Source: Moringa oleifera
Lineage: Eukaryota; Streptophyta; Magnoliopsida; Brassicales; Moringaceae
Assembly (NCBI GenBank): GCA_021397835.1
Contig: JAJFZO010000566.1
Span: 7,006,001-7,070,000 of the forward strand
Length of the DNA stretch: 64,000 nucleotides
Direction: 5' to 3'
Position numbers and translations under genes: made by a program. This document shows, one piece after another, positions 23,331 to 34,204 of the stretch. Positions within the stretch are counted from its first letter, which is position 1, and each line of letters starts with the position of its first letter. A model generated the notes under the pieces. That model was not told the DNA's origin. It made no database searches and saw only the letters and a list, made by a program, of their open reading frames with translations.

Positions 23331-24979
23331 AAAGCTATCGCCGGATGTGGGACAAATGCTTTTGCTTGGACAGGCAGAGGACACGACCATTTCTGTCATA
23401 TTAAATTTTGCATTCAAGGGAGTGACTAAGTGCCCATGAAGCCTAGGTAAGGTTTCCACATAGGACCACGGAGGAAACAATGCACAAATCAATGAATACT
23501 GTTTGTGAAGAAAAATGACATAAGGTCCCAATGTTGTCCACAAATGCCAATAAAGGGCTTGGAGTCAACCTAAAGCAATTTGCTAGCTAAAAATTTAATG
23601 TGAGAGCATTGAGCCTGCCAACACGCATGACAAGATCATTACTCACACACCACACGTACAAATGGGCAGCAACAGTACTGAAAGAGCTACAAGTTGATGA
23701 GCAAAGAGACCATCGATCATGCAGGCCATCAAGTGCTGTCGTGCCTAAATTGCTAAGTGCAAAAAGTTTTGATAGTGAGGGATGAGTTTTTGATAGCAAG
23801 GAACATTGATGGGCCCTTGGTAGAAGAGGTATCATGCCATGCCCACATTGAGCATGTGGCTCACTTAATGCTAATGGTTGACGATCATGTCATTGATCAT
23901 AATGCATAAATAGTCCACTTCGACATGCTTGAGCATTGGGATCGACCTTCGGTGCACCCACCGCCTCGAGGGCCTATAGTAAAACACTTCGCATGATAAA
24001 AAATCCCCAAGCCGGTAGGCCTTCATATAACATGCATCATCATTAACTTTTTTGACCACACCATCGAGCTTCAGTAGTGAGAGACGAGTTTTGATAACAG
24101 GGGGATATCAATGAGGCCTTAACAACTAAGGTGTCACGCCATGCCTAAGCTAAGCACATGGCTCGTAAAGGGTCCTTTTTGACATGCTTGACTGTTGGGA
24201 TCAACTCGTGTACTCATCGGCTCGAGGCCTATAGCAAAGCAATTCACACTTAAAAAATCCGTAAGCAGGTAAGCCCTTGTATAGCATTCATCATAGTTAA
24301 CTTTGCTGCCGACACCGTTAAGCTTCCATAATGAGGGACGAGGGTTTGATAGCAAGGGACATCGATAAGCCCTTAGCATTAGGGATGTCATGCCATGCCC
24401 AAGCTAAGCATGTAGCTCGCTCAATGCTAACAGTCGGCGATCATGTTGTTGATCACGCTACGTAAGGAGTCCGCCTAGGCATGACTGAGCGTTGGGGTTA
24501 ACCCCTGTGTTTAAGCCTTAAGGGCCTGCAGCAAAGTACTCCATATGCCCATAAATCCCCAAATAGGTAGGCCCTTGTATTACTTGCATAAATGCTAACT
24601 TTGTTGCCTATACCATCGAGCTTGTCTACCCATATTTCAACTTGTTATCCCATAGTTTAGCTCATTTCGCTTGCCATATTTTATCGTCCATAATTTAACT
24701 CATTTTATTTGTCACATTTTATTGCCCATAATTTTGCCTACTTCATGGGCTATTGATCGGACATGCCCACCACTGCTGGTCATCGGCCACGCACCACCAA
24801 GTGCAAGCATGAGGCGACAAGCTACCAAGCCCATCCCATATGCACTAGGTTCCCATGCCCATTAACTACCCATGTGGGTGAATAAAGGGGACCATGCATG
24901 GCCCGTGAGCACCCACCAAGTAGGTGAGCTCGTCCCCCTTAAAGAGTCTTTGAAAATTAATTTCTGACAAGAGGAAAGA
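23331..24979. repeat. ~295-bp repeat family, array 2 with leader and tail
   Basis: Leader 23331-23740 is related to 5421-5870. Unit starts ('caccatcgagctt..gatag' type) fall near 23747, 24056, 24313 and 24609, so spacing is about 257-310 bp. The tail, 24609-24979, is shared with 29926-30256 (includes 'cacttcatgggcc', 'gagtgcccaccaagtagg' type boxes and 'aaagagtctt'). Open frames are not conserved. Confidence 0.75.
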
Positions 24980-26671
24980 TCAATATGTCTTAGCCATCAT
25001 AATGGGTCCAAAAAATTATTTATAAGGAATTTTGAGCTGAAAGTTTACACAATATAGGGAATAATCAGATCTACCTATATAAAAAATTTCAATATTTTTT
25101 AAGCATCAATTTTTTTTTGTGAAATTAATACAATCAAAAATTCAAAAAATATGAAAAATTGTCCTGGAGTTAGAATGCTTCCAACTTTGAGGGGGAAACT
25201 CTCAATAAAATATGTGATTTATTTGCTCATTTTTGGAGTAATTCAACAATGAAAAGACTATTAATTCATAAAAAGTTTGCAATAGGGAATTGCAATAACA
25301 TATTGATGCAACTTTGCCTTTAGATGGCCCAAGGTGTATGCACACTACCTGGTTCAGTGCACCTGAGCCATACATGGCTGCCCTGAGAGTCTAGCATAGC
25401 TGTAGGCCATCGTCCAACCTAGCTAGCTAATGTAATCAACACCCACAGTGAATTGGGCCTTGCATCCAGGCCTTGCCTTTTAGGGCCAACTAGTGCTTGC
25501 CTCTGATGCCCTTCGACTAGGAGACACTATGCTTGTGGAATCCTCGGTGGGTTCTTACTTGAGGAACATAACAATGAAGGGCTACTCACATGGGCTCCTC
25601 TTAACTTGGTTGGCATGCTGAGCCTCGTGCCCTTGATATTCTTCCTATGTCACCTATGGCTTACCTCCCACACAAGCGACCTGACGCTTATGGCATGCTC
25701 GCTGGGCACACGATTGAGGGTCGCTTTTGGCTTGGTTGGTGTGCCTTTTGCTATAGCACACTCGGCCTTTTGCCTATGTAATACCTGCTAAAGATAGCCT
25801 TAAGTTGCCTTTCGTGCCCTTGGATGAAGCGATGTGGTCCTTATGGCACGCTCACAAGCACACAATCGAGGGACTTAGGGGCTGGCTTGTGTGAGGAGCA
25901 TTTGACTTGTGCTTCAGCTAGTTGGGCCTTGCACTCATGCCATGCTTGGTAGGGCTAGTCTTGCCTAGGCTTTTACACCTATAGACTAAACAACATAGTG
26001 CTCCTGGCTAACTAAGCACATGACCAAAGGACATAACAATGTTGAGCTAGCTCTAGTAGGGCTCTTTTGGCTTGGCTGATGAGCCTTGTCCCGTAACACG
26101 CTGGGACATCTGCCCATGCCATACTTGTTATATGTAGTCATGCCTTGGCTCCCATGCCCTTTGACTTGGCAATGCAGTGCTTGTGGCATGCTCACTAGGT
26201 ACAAGATCGAAGGATGAAGCGATAAGGGGCTGGCTCGTGCGGGCCATTCTTGGCTTGGCTGGGATGCATTATGCTACAGCATGTGTAGGCCTTGCAACCA
26301 TTGCCATGACTATATGGGTAGCTATGGCTTACCTCCTGTGACTTGGACCAAGGTGTCATGATGCTCGTGGCTCTCTCGTTGGCGACACGATTGAGGAGCA
26401 TCACACTGAAGGGCTAGCTAGCTCATCCTAGGACTATGCTCTTTTTTAACAGATATGCCGCCCCAGCCAAACTCCTCACTTGATAATGTCTTTCGCCTGG
26501 ATTAACTAGCCAAGGTTGGCCTTGGGCCCAAGAAAAGAAAGGTGACAGCCAACCTCTAATTCATAGCCCAATAAGTAAAATAACATTAAAATTAGTGGCA
26601 TTTCACTTTCGTTATTTTTAGCTCCTAGTTATCCTAAACCTCTCAAATAATTTCATAAAGTCGAACTAAAG
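24980..26671. repeat. 1.69-kb tandem duplication, copy 1
   Basis: Starts 'tcaatatgtcttagcc' and ends 'gaactaaag'. The next 1668 bp repeat it almost base for base. It consists of about 330 bp of AT-rich DNA followed by a GC-richer part that contains the ~180-bp family in inverted orientation. Because the two copies are nearly identical, a 61-codon open frame (25606-25791) recurs unchanged at 27299-27484; that is due to recency and does not suggest a gene. Confidence 0.93.
25600..26430 (-). repeat. ~180-bp satellite family, inverted, within duplication copy 1
   Basis: The reverse complement carries the same landmarks as 17716-18660. On plus the box reads 'gctgggcacacgattgaggg' near 25702, with further forms near 25855, 26199 and 26380. 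The same family therefore exists in both orientations within 8 kb. Confidence 0.7.
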
Positions 26672-28339
26672 TCAATATGTCTTAGCCATCATAATGGGTC
26701 CAAAAAATTATTTACAAGGAATTTTGAGCTGAAAGTTTACACAATATAGGGAATAATCAGATCTACCTATATAAAAAATTTCAGTATTTTTTAAGCATCA
26801 ATTTTTTTTTTGTGAAATTAATACAATCAAAAATTCAAAAAATATGAAAAATTGTCCTGGAGTTAGAATGCTTCCAACTTTGAGGGGGAAACTCTCAATA
26901 AAATATGTGATTTATTTGCTCATTTTTGGAGTAATTCAACAATGAAAAGACTATCAATTCATAAAAAGTTTGCAATAGGGAATTGCAATAACATATTGAT
27001 GCAACTTTGCCTTTAGATGGCCCAAGGTGTATGCACACTACCTGGTTCAGTGCACCTGAGCCATACATGGCTGCCCTGAGAGTCTAGCATAACTGTGGGC
27101 CATCGTCCAACCTAGCTAGCTAATGTAATCAACACCCACAGTGAATTGGGCCTTGCATCCAGGCCTTGCCTCTTAGGGCCAACTAGTGCTTGCCTCTGAT
27201 GCCCTTCGACTAGGAGACACTATGCTTGTGGAATCCTCGGTGGGTTCTTACTTGAGGAACATAACAATGAAGGGCTACTCACATGGGCTCCTCTTAGCTT
27301 GGTTGGCATGCTGAGCCTCGTGCCCTTGATATTCTTCCTATGTCACCTATGGCTTACCTCCCACACAAGCGACCTGACGCTTATGGCATGCTCGCTGGGC
27401 ACACGATTGAGGGTCGCTTTTGGCTTGGTTGGTGTGCCTTTTGCTATAGCACACTCGGCCTTTTGCCTATGTAATACCTGCTAAAGATAGCCTTAAGTTG
27501 CCTTTCGTGCCCTTGGATGAAGCGATGTGGTCCTTATGGCACGCTCACAAGCACACAATCGAGGGACTTAGGGGCTGGCTTGTGTGAGGAGCATTAGTGC
27601 TTCAGCTAGTTGGGCCTTGCACTCATGCCATGCTTGGTAGGGCTAGTCTTGCCTAGGCTTTTACACCTATAGACAAACAACATAGTGCTCCTGGCTAACT
27701 AAGCACATGACCAAAGGACATAACAATGTTGAGCTAGCTCTAGTAGGGCTCTTTTGGCTTGGCTGATGAGCCTTGTCCCGTAACACGCTGGGACATCTGC
27801 CCATGCCATACTTGTTATATGTAGTCATGCCTTGGCTCCCATGCCCTTTGACTTGGCAATGCAGTGCTTGTGGCATGCTCACTAGGTACAAGATCGAAGG
27901 ATGAAGCGATAAGGGGCTGGCTCGTGCGGGCCATTCTTGGCTTGGCTGGGATGCATTATGCTACAGCATGTGTAGGCCTTGCAACCATTGCCATGACTAT
28001 ATGGGTAGCTATGGCTTACCTCCTGTGACTTGGACCAAGGTGTCATGATGCTCGTGGCTCTCTCGTTGGCGACACGATTGAGGAGCATCACACTGAAGGG
28101 CTAGCTAGCTCATCCTAGGTATGCTCTTTTTTAACAGATATGCTCCTCACTTGATAATGTCTTTCGCCTGGATTAACTAGCCAAGGTTGGCCTTGGGCCC
28201 AAGAAAAGAAAGGTGACAGCCAACCTCTAATTCATAGAATAAGTAAAATAACATTAAAATTAGTGGCATTTCACTTTCGTTATTTTTAGCTCCTAGTTAT
28301 CCTAAACCTCTCAAATAATTTCATAAAGTCGAACTAAAG
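26672..28339. repeat. 1.69-kb tandem duplication, copy 2
   Basis: Head to tail with copy 1. It is 24 bp shorter through several tiny deletions: loss inside 'catttgacttgtgc', 'gactaaac' to 'gacaaac', 'aggactatg' to 'aggtatg', loss of about 14 bp after 'cagatatgc', and 'agcccaataag' to 'agaataag'. It ends at 'gaactaaag', after which the sequence becomes unique ('tcaacctcaatagggtc'). The four bases tcaa occur at the start of both copies and after copy 2. Confidence 0.93.
27290..28120 (-). repeat. ~180-bp satellite family, inverted, within duplication copy 2
   Basis: Near-identical to 25600-26430 by virtue of the tandem duplication, with the same inverted landmarks. Confidence 0.7.
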
Positions 28340-28800
28340 TCAACCTCAATAGGGTCTTTTTTCCTTACTCATTCTACCAAGCTTGTTCCATTGGTTGTGG
28401 CTTCAATGGATAGTAGATAGGGACATGGAGTAGTGTTAATCCATTCATGTGCATCACTAATTAGATGATAAGGCATTTGGCTACCTTAAGGGAGTTTAGT
28501 TACTCTTGCCATTTTGTCACCCTTGATTGAATTTCTTCACTTTGACATTTAGAGCATTAGATAGAAATCACATTGTGTAAGCATTTACAAGGACCATCCT
28601 AATGCTTTATTTTAATTAAACAGTCATATTCCCCTTATCCATACTAATACTCAGTTGGTTGTTCGACACTTGAGGAAGGCCTTTGAAGGAGTCGTTCCTA
28701 GTCTATCCCTCGGTCAAGATGCTGCAATCCACTATCATCATGGCAATAGCTCATGTTGTCCACCAATAGTTGACAAACTCGGTACTAGGACTCTGCTGCC
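28340..28800. other. Unassigned spacer
   Basis: Continues from the end of the duplicated unit. No domain, RNA or repeat recognised. Confidence 0.4.
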
Positions 28801-30300
28801 TAGCCATTAGAGTAAATGTTAGCTAGGAATGCCAACAAAAGGGCCCAAGGTTATTAAGTTGAATCAACATGTTAGCTAACCATATGCAAGCATGGAGCTT
28901 GTCAACGCACATGATAGGATCACTACTCACACGCCAGATGTACAAATGGGCAACAATAGCACCAAATGAGCTAATAGTAGATGAGCAAAAGGACCATTGA
29001 TCATGCAAGCTATTGAGTGACGTGGCACCCAAGCCGTTAAGCATGAAAAGCTTTGATAACGAGGGACAAGTTTTCAATAATAAGGCATATTGATAAGCCC
29101 TGGTAGTAGGGATGCCACATCATGCCTAAGTTGAGTGCGTGGCTCATTCTATGTTAACATCTATTGATTACACTATGTAAAGATTCCTCATTGACACACC
29201 TAAGCATTAGGATCAACCCTCGCATTTGTCACCTCGAGGGCTTATAGGAAAGCACTCTGCTTGCTCAAAAGTCCCCAATCAGGTAAGTCCTCATAGATCA
29301 TGCATCATGATTTACTTTGCTACCTAGACCATCGAGGTTCAATAACAAGGTAAGTTTTCAATAGTAAGGGATATCGATGAGGCCATGAAAATAAGGGTAT
29401 TACGCCATGCCTTAGTTGAACTAGTGGCTCGCTTGATGCTAACGACTAATGATCATGCAATCAATTGCACTGCATAAAGAGTTTACCTCAACATGCTTGA
29501 GCATTGGGATCAACCCTTGCGTCCATCTCCTCTAGGGATAGTAGCAAAGCCCTCTGCATGCTCCAAAATCCCTAAACGAGTAAGCTGTTATATAGCATGC
29601 ATTATCATTAACTTTGTTTCCCAAACTATCAAGCTTCGATAGCAAGGGATGAGTTTTCGATAGCTAAGGACACCGATAAGGCCTTAGCAGCAAGGGTCTC
29701 ATGCCATGGCTAGGCTAAGTGTGCGGCTCGCTCAATGCAAACAATCAACGATTGTGTCATTGATCCTACTGCACGAAAAGTCTAACTCAGTATGCTTGAG
29801 CATTGGGATAAAGCCCCATGTTCGTCGCTTAGAGGGATTATAGTATAGCATTCTGCATGCTAAAAAATCCTTAAGTAGGTAGGCCCTTGTATAGCATGCA
29901 TCATCGTTTACTTTGCTCCCTAAACTATTAAGCTTGTCTAGCCCTATCATCGCTTACATTTCCCACATTTTTGCCCACTTCATGGGCCACTGATCGAACA
30001 TGCCCACCGTCGTCACCCACTATCTTGACCACCTCTGTTGCTTGGTGGTCATAGCCATTGGCCACTCACTAATGATTATGAAGGTAAGGCGACAAGTCGC
30101 AAACCCCATGTCCAGTGCATTTGGTTCCTTATGCCCAACACTTGCCCATGTGGTTGGGAAGGTGAAGAGTACGCATTGCCCTTGAGTGCCCACCAAGTAG
30201 GTAGGCTCCTCCCCCTAAAGAGTCTTAATTGGAAATTCACTTCTGGCAAAAGGAAACATCAATATGTCTGAACCATCATAATGAATCTAAAAAATTATTT
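28801..30300. repeat. ~295-bp repeat family, array 3 with tail
   Basis: Leader about 28801-29030. Unit starts near 29031, 29324, 29623 and 29923 give a regular spacing of 293-300 bp. The tail, 29926-30256, matches 24609-24979. It is followed by about 45 bp that match the start of the 1.69-kb unit ('atcaatatgtct', 'aaaaaattattta') before CACTA sequence begins near 30300. Confidence 0.78.
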
Positions 30301-30304
30301 AGAA

Positions 30305-30770
30305 ATCCCATAATTGTTGATTAGTGGCGTTCAACATATCACAAAAATGTTGAACGTTTAGATTCGGGGATTCCTCCATATGTTCTAGAATCGATTTTGG
30401 ACCAGCAACATCTATTACCATTGTTTAATATGTATTTCATGCACAATGGTAGATCCTTCTCTAACATAATATTTAATCGCCTCATGATTATAACTCTCAT
30501 TGTTTTTCTCATGACAATTCCAAGCATAATATTGTGATACAAAATCATATTTAACCAAATGACACATAACCACATCAACAGTTTCATAACGATGGTTCTG
30601 ACATTTTCTACGATTACATGGACACCTTATCTTATCTCTATTGATGAATACTAGTTAACTACAAGCAAACTGAATAAAATATCCCACAACATCCAAAAAT
30701 CCCTGATTTAAGAATCTGTCCATTAGCCTAAAGTACATCCACTAGCGATCTAATATACTCATGTTTATGT
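30305..30770 (-). pseudogene. TNP2 transposase N-terminal fragment (CACTA III)
   Basis: Minus-strand translation gives the usual start of plant En/Spm TNP2 proteins: WMYFRLMDRFLNQGFLD; then the zinc-ribbon-like INRDKIRCPCNRRKC followed by VMCHLVKYDFVSQYYAW; then near 30400-30310 SILEHMEESPNLNV and MLNATNQQLW. These normally precede the catalytic Transposase_21 domain, which is absent here because the element is broken at about 30300. At least three stops and a frame change are present, so it is inactive. Confidence 0.82.
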
Positions 30771-32500
30771 TTCTTATGTAGTTCTAATTAAACTAGTTTC
30801 CAACAACTTACCTCTTGATAATTTCAATAATTTTAAAACTTATTATAATATAAAATAATTATCAAGCAATTTCGAGGACACATAAAATGCACATGACTTA
30901 TAATATGACTTATTTAATGTTTTATGCTTGCCACCCAAACATTAAAGGTAAGTGGTCCTATATCATTTGGAAATGTACACTTATGTAACGCGCAATATAG
31001 TAACTAATTGTTCACTTCATTTTGTAAAAATTTCGAAGGCATTTTCATATAGTTCTCCAAGTACATCACATGTATAGATATGAGTTAGTGTTTCTCATTG
31101 AAACACACGCTCATATCCATTAGTATGTACCCGAAGAATAAAGGACATACTACACAAAATTTTTACAAAATAAAATGAAAAACAATCTACATGTGTTGCA
31201 CATAAATGTTACATTTCTAAACTATCCAATATAGACAATTCAAGAATATTATTGAACAATTTATTTTGATGCATGTACACACAAGTGACTAACAATAAAT
31301 GTTCACTAATAATTCTCAAACGGTATATTTAAAGAATATGTGTGAAGTTCAACTTTTTTAATAGTAACACTTTATAATTGTCATATAATAGATTAATTTA
31401 ATTGATTAATATATAAATAAATTTCTTCAACATTACTAATAATCATTCAAATTTAAATATGTAATTAACATAAACTAAATTGATTTGAAAAAATAAAATT
31501 AACAACTTCAAAATTTAATCAACATCTAAGTAAGTTAATTTTCGTAAAATCTAATTAATTAAATTATTCATGTCATGAAATTACGATGTAATTGAACTAT
31601 TATCTGTGTAATCAATAACAAATTAACTAATTTTATTAACAAATAAAATTAACAACTCCAAAATTTAATTAACATTTAACTAATTTAAATTTTATAAAAA
31701 TCTAATTAAATTATTTATTTTAAATTACATTGTAATTAAACTGTTATTTATCTAATCTAATATAAATAAAATTTTTAATTAACCTATAAAATTAATAATT
31801 ATAGAATTTAATTAATACCTAAGTAATTTAAATTCCATAAAACTCTAATTAAATTATTTATCTTAAATTACAAATTAATTAGATTATTTTCTAAATAATA
31901 TAACATAAACTAAATTTATTAACAAATAAAGTTAACAATTATAAAATTTAATAAATATCTAACTAATTTAAATTTCATAAAAATCTAATTAAAATATTAT
32001 CTAATAATAGACCATAAATTAAATTTATTTAAACATAAAATAAATAACTAAAAAATTATTTAAAATCCAAATAATTTCTATAACTACCAAATCTAATCAT
32101 AATATTCCTATACAAGATTTTCTAACCATCAATATTATCATCAATAATTTCGATAATTAATTGCACAAATTATTAAGTAAAGCGAGTAACTTCGCATAGT
32201 GAAAAAGAAAATGGTAACACCAAGACACTGAGTAGGGAGAGAGTGGTATAGACATGGCTTTAAGACAACAAGATAAATAAGGGAAAGATAGTGGCGCTCG
32301 CGGGTGAAATGAAAAATTTGAGGATCCTTTGTATACATAGATATAGAGACAACAAATTAAGTTGGAAGGGAAAAGGAGCAGGCAAAAAGGAAAAATTTTA
32401 AGAAGACAAATAGCAAAGACAACAACAAAAATGGGGGAAAAGGAAACAGTGCTAATGCAAAAGAAAAAAAATTAAGGTTTTAATTTATAATGACTTAGCA
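30771..32500. other. AT-rich spacer of CACTA III
   Basis: Very AT-rich, with 31370-32100 built mostly of 'aattta/taaatt' variants. It resembles a 5' intron or leader region. A motif like 'aaatctaattaa' recurs near 31550, 31700, 31840 and 31985, suggesting a decayed ~150-bp local repeat. No gene seen. Confidence 0.5.
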
Positions 32501-32584
32501 AAAAAAGTAAGTGGCGGTCGTTAGAAATGAAATCCAGCGACCGAAGTAATGTCTGTCATTGCCTTCATAGTGAAAGTAAAATCA

Positions 32585-33900
32585 AGTGAGGCCATGGCTC
32601 CCTTCGCTGCCATGCATGGGCGCTTTCGCGGCAGCCATGGCTACCGCCTTAGAAGGCCATGGCTGCCAGCTTCGTAGGCCACGGCTGCCTTCACGGCCAT
32701 GTGTGGAAGCTTTCGTGGCAGCCATGGTTACCACCTTCGAAGCCATGGCTGCTAGCTTCAAAGGACATGGCTGCCTTTGCGGCCATGCATGGACACTTTC
32801 GCAGTGGGCATGGCTACCTTCACAGCCATGCATGGAGGCTTTTGTGGCAACCATGGCTTCATTCACGGCCATGCATTAAGGCTTTTGCGACAGTCGTGGC
32901 TACCTCTTTCACTGTCACGGTTGCCTCTTACGTTGTCATGACAACCAAGGCTGCCACCTTCGAAGGCCATGGCAGTTGCCTTCAAAGCCATGGCTACATT
33001 CGTGGGTGACCATGGCCACCTTTGCTCTTGGCCATGGCTGCCTCTTTCGCAGCCATGACAACCGCCTTTGAAGGCCATGGCTACCTCTTTCATGGCCATC
33101 ACAGTCACCTCCGAAGGTCATGGTTGCTATGGCAGCGCCTATGCATGGCCACCATCGAATTAAGGCAGCAAGCTCATGACCATGCATGGCTGCCTTCAAA
33201 GGCGGCAACCTAGCAGCCAGCTTGCTTTTGTGGCAACCATGCATGGCTACCTTTAAAGGCGACAAGCTGGCCATCGGCTTGCTTTTGCAGCGGCCATGCA
33301 TGGTTGCCTTCGAAGGCAGCAAGCTAGCGGCCAGCTTGCTTGTGCCACCAGCTTGCATTCTAGGTTGGTAGCCATGCACGGTGCCTTCTAAGGCAGTAAG
33401 CTGGGTACCAACTTGCTTTAACAGTGGCCATGCATGGCTGCCATCGAATGCAACAAGCTGGTCGTTAGTTTGCTTGCTTAGTCAGTGGCCATGCATGGTG
33501 CCTTCAAAGGCAGCAAGCTGGTGGCCAGCTTGCTTTAATGGTGGCCATGGATGGCTGCCTTTCAAGATGGCATGTTGGCGGCTAACTTGCTTTTGCGGCT
33601 ACCATGCATGGCTGCTTTCGAAGGCATAAGTTGAAGGCTAGCTTGCCTGTGTCACTAGCTTGCATCCTCGACCAATGGCCATGCATGGTGCCTTTAAAGG
33701 CCTCAAGCTAATGGTCAGCTTGCTCCTACAGAGGCCATGTATGGCTGCCTTTAAGGCGACCAGCTTGCTTCTACAATGCCCATGCATGGCTGCCTTCAAG
33801 GTGGCTAGGTTGCCGCCTTCGAAGGCAAGAATTATGTTTGCAGCCATGGCTTCTTCCAAAGGCAGCAGGCTTGCAAACTTCATGATTGTCCATGGGGTGA
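32585..33900. repeat. GC-rich palindromic minisatellite inside CACTA III
   Basis: Short diverged repeats built around 'ggccatggctgcc' and 'ccttcgaagg', both nearly self-complementary. The first 0.55 kb has a short period of about 25-30 bp. From about 33170 the units are about 55-60 bp: 'ggccatgcatggctgcctt', 'caaaggcagcaagctgg', 'ggccagcttgctt'. It contrasts sharply with AT-rich DNA on either side. Open frames run on both strands because the motif lacks stops; they are not genes. Confidence 0.85.
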
Positions 33901-33959
33901 TTGCTAGGCTGCATTGCCTCCATAGTGATCGAAGCCTTGTAGTCTCTAGATTTTTGGTT

Positions 33960-34204
33960 AGTTACTAATTAAAATTCGATCACTAATATATTTTTAAGTT
34001 GATTAAAAATTAATATAAATAAATTAAAATAAATTTAGCGATAAAGATAGCGTCTGTCGCTAATGTATGTCACTAATCTGTCATTATCTGTCACTATGGT
34101 AAAATTTTCATTTTGTAATATATTTGTCGTTGTTCTATCATTATTTAGTGATTGGTTTTATCAGTCGCTATATTGTGTTATTATTTTTAAATTTTTTTGT
34201 GGTG
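33960..34204 (-). repeat. CACTA III subterminal repeats and 5' terminus
   Basis: Repeats of 'gtcactaa', 'gtcgctaa' and 'tagcgata' in both orientations, the typical binding-site array of En/Spm ends. It ends in the CACCA-type terminus at 34204. The same motif family is used at 51742-52160. A few similar motifs at 32510-32570 lie on the other side of the minisatellite. Confidence 0.78.

Larger units (their letters stand above)
30300..34204 (-). mobile_element. CACTA (En/Spm) element III, 5' part only
   Basis: The right end reads ttttttttgtggtg on plus, so the minus strand begins CACCACAAAAAAA, a one-base variant of the CACTA terminus, at 34204. Inward come subterminal repeats, a GC-rich minisatellite, AT-rich spacer and the N-terminus of a TNP2 transposase. 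The element is cut at about 30300 inside TNP2. It is inserted in a gypsy protease region (34205 onward). The left partner terminus and the target duplication are not available. Confidence 0.75.

Noticed and set aside
25606..28091. Identical open frames repeated 1.69 kb apart as a conserved gene pair
   Set aside because: Identity follows from the recent tandem duplication of the DNA. The frames fall in the satellite family, and its other members do not keep them.
32585..33900. CpG island of an active promoter
   Set aside because: GC-rich, but made of tandem repeats with few CpG and no gene beside it.
32582..33968. Long open frames on both strands, up to 147 codons
   Set aside because: They lie in the GC-rich minisatellite, whose unit has no stops in several frames; opposite strands and different frames are open over the same bases.
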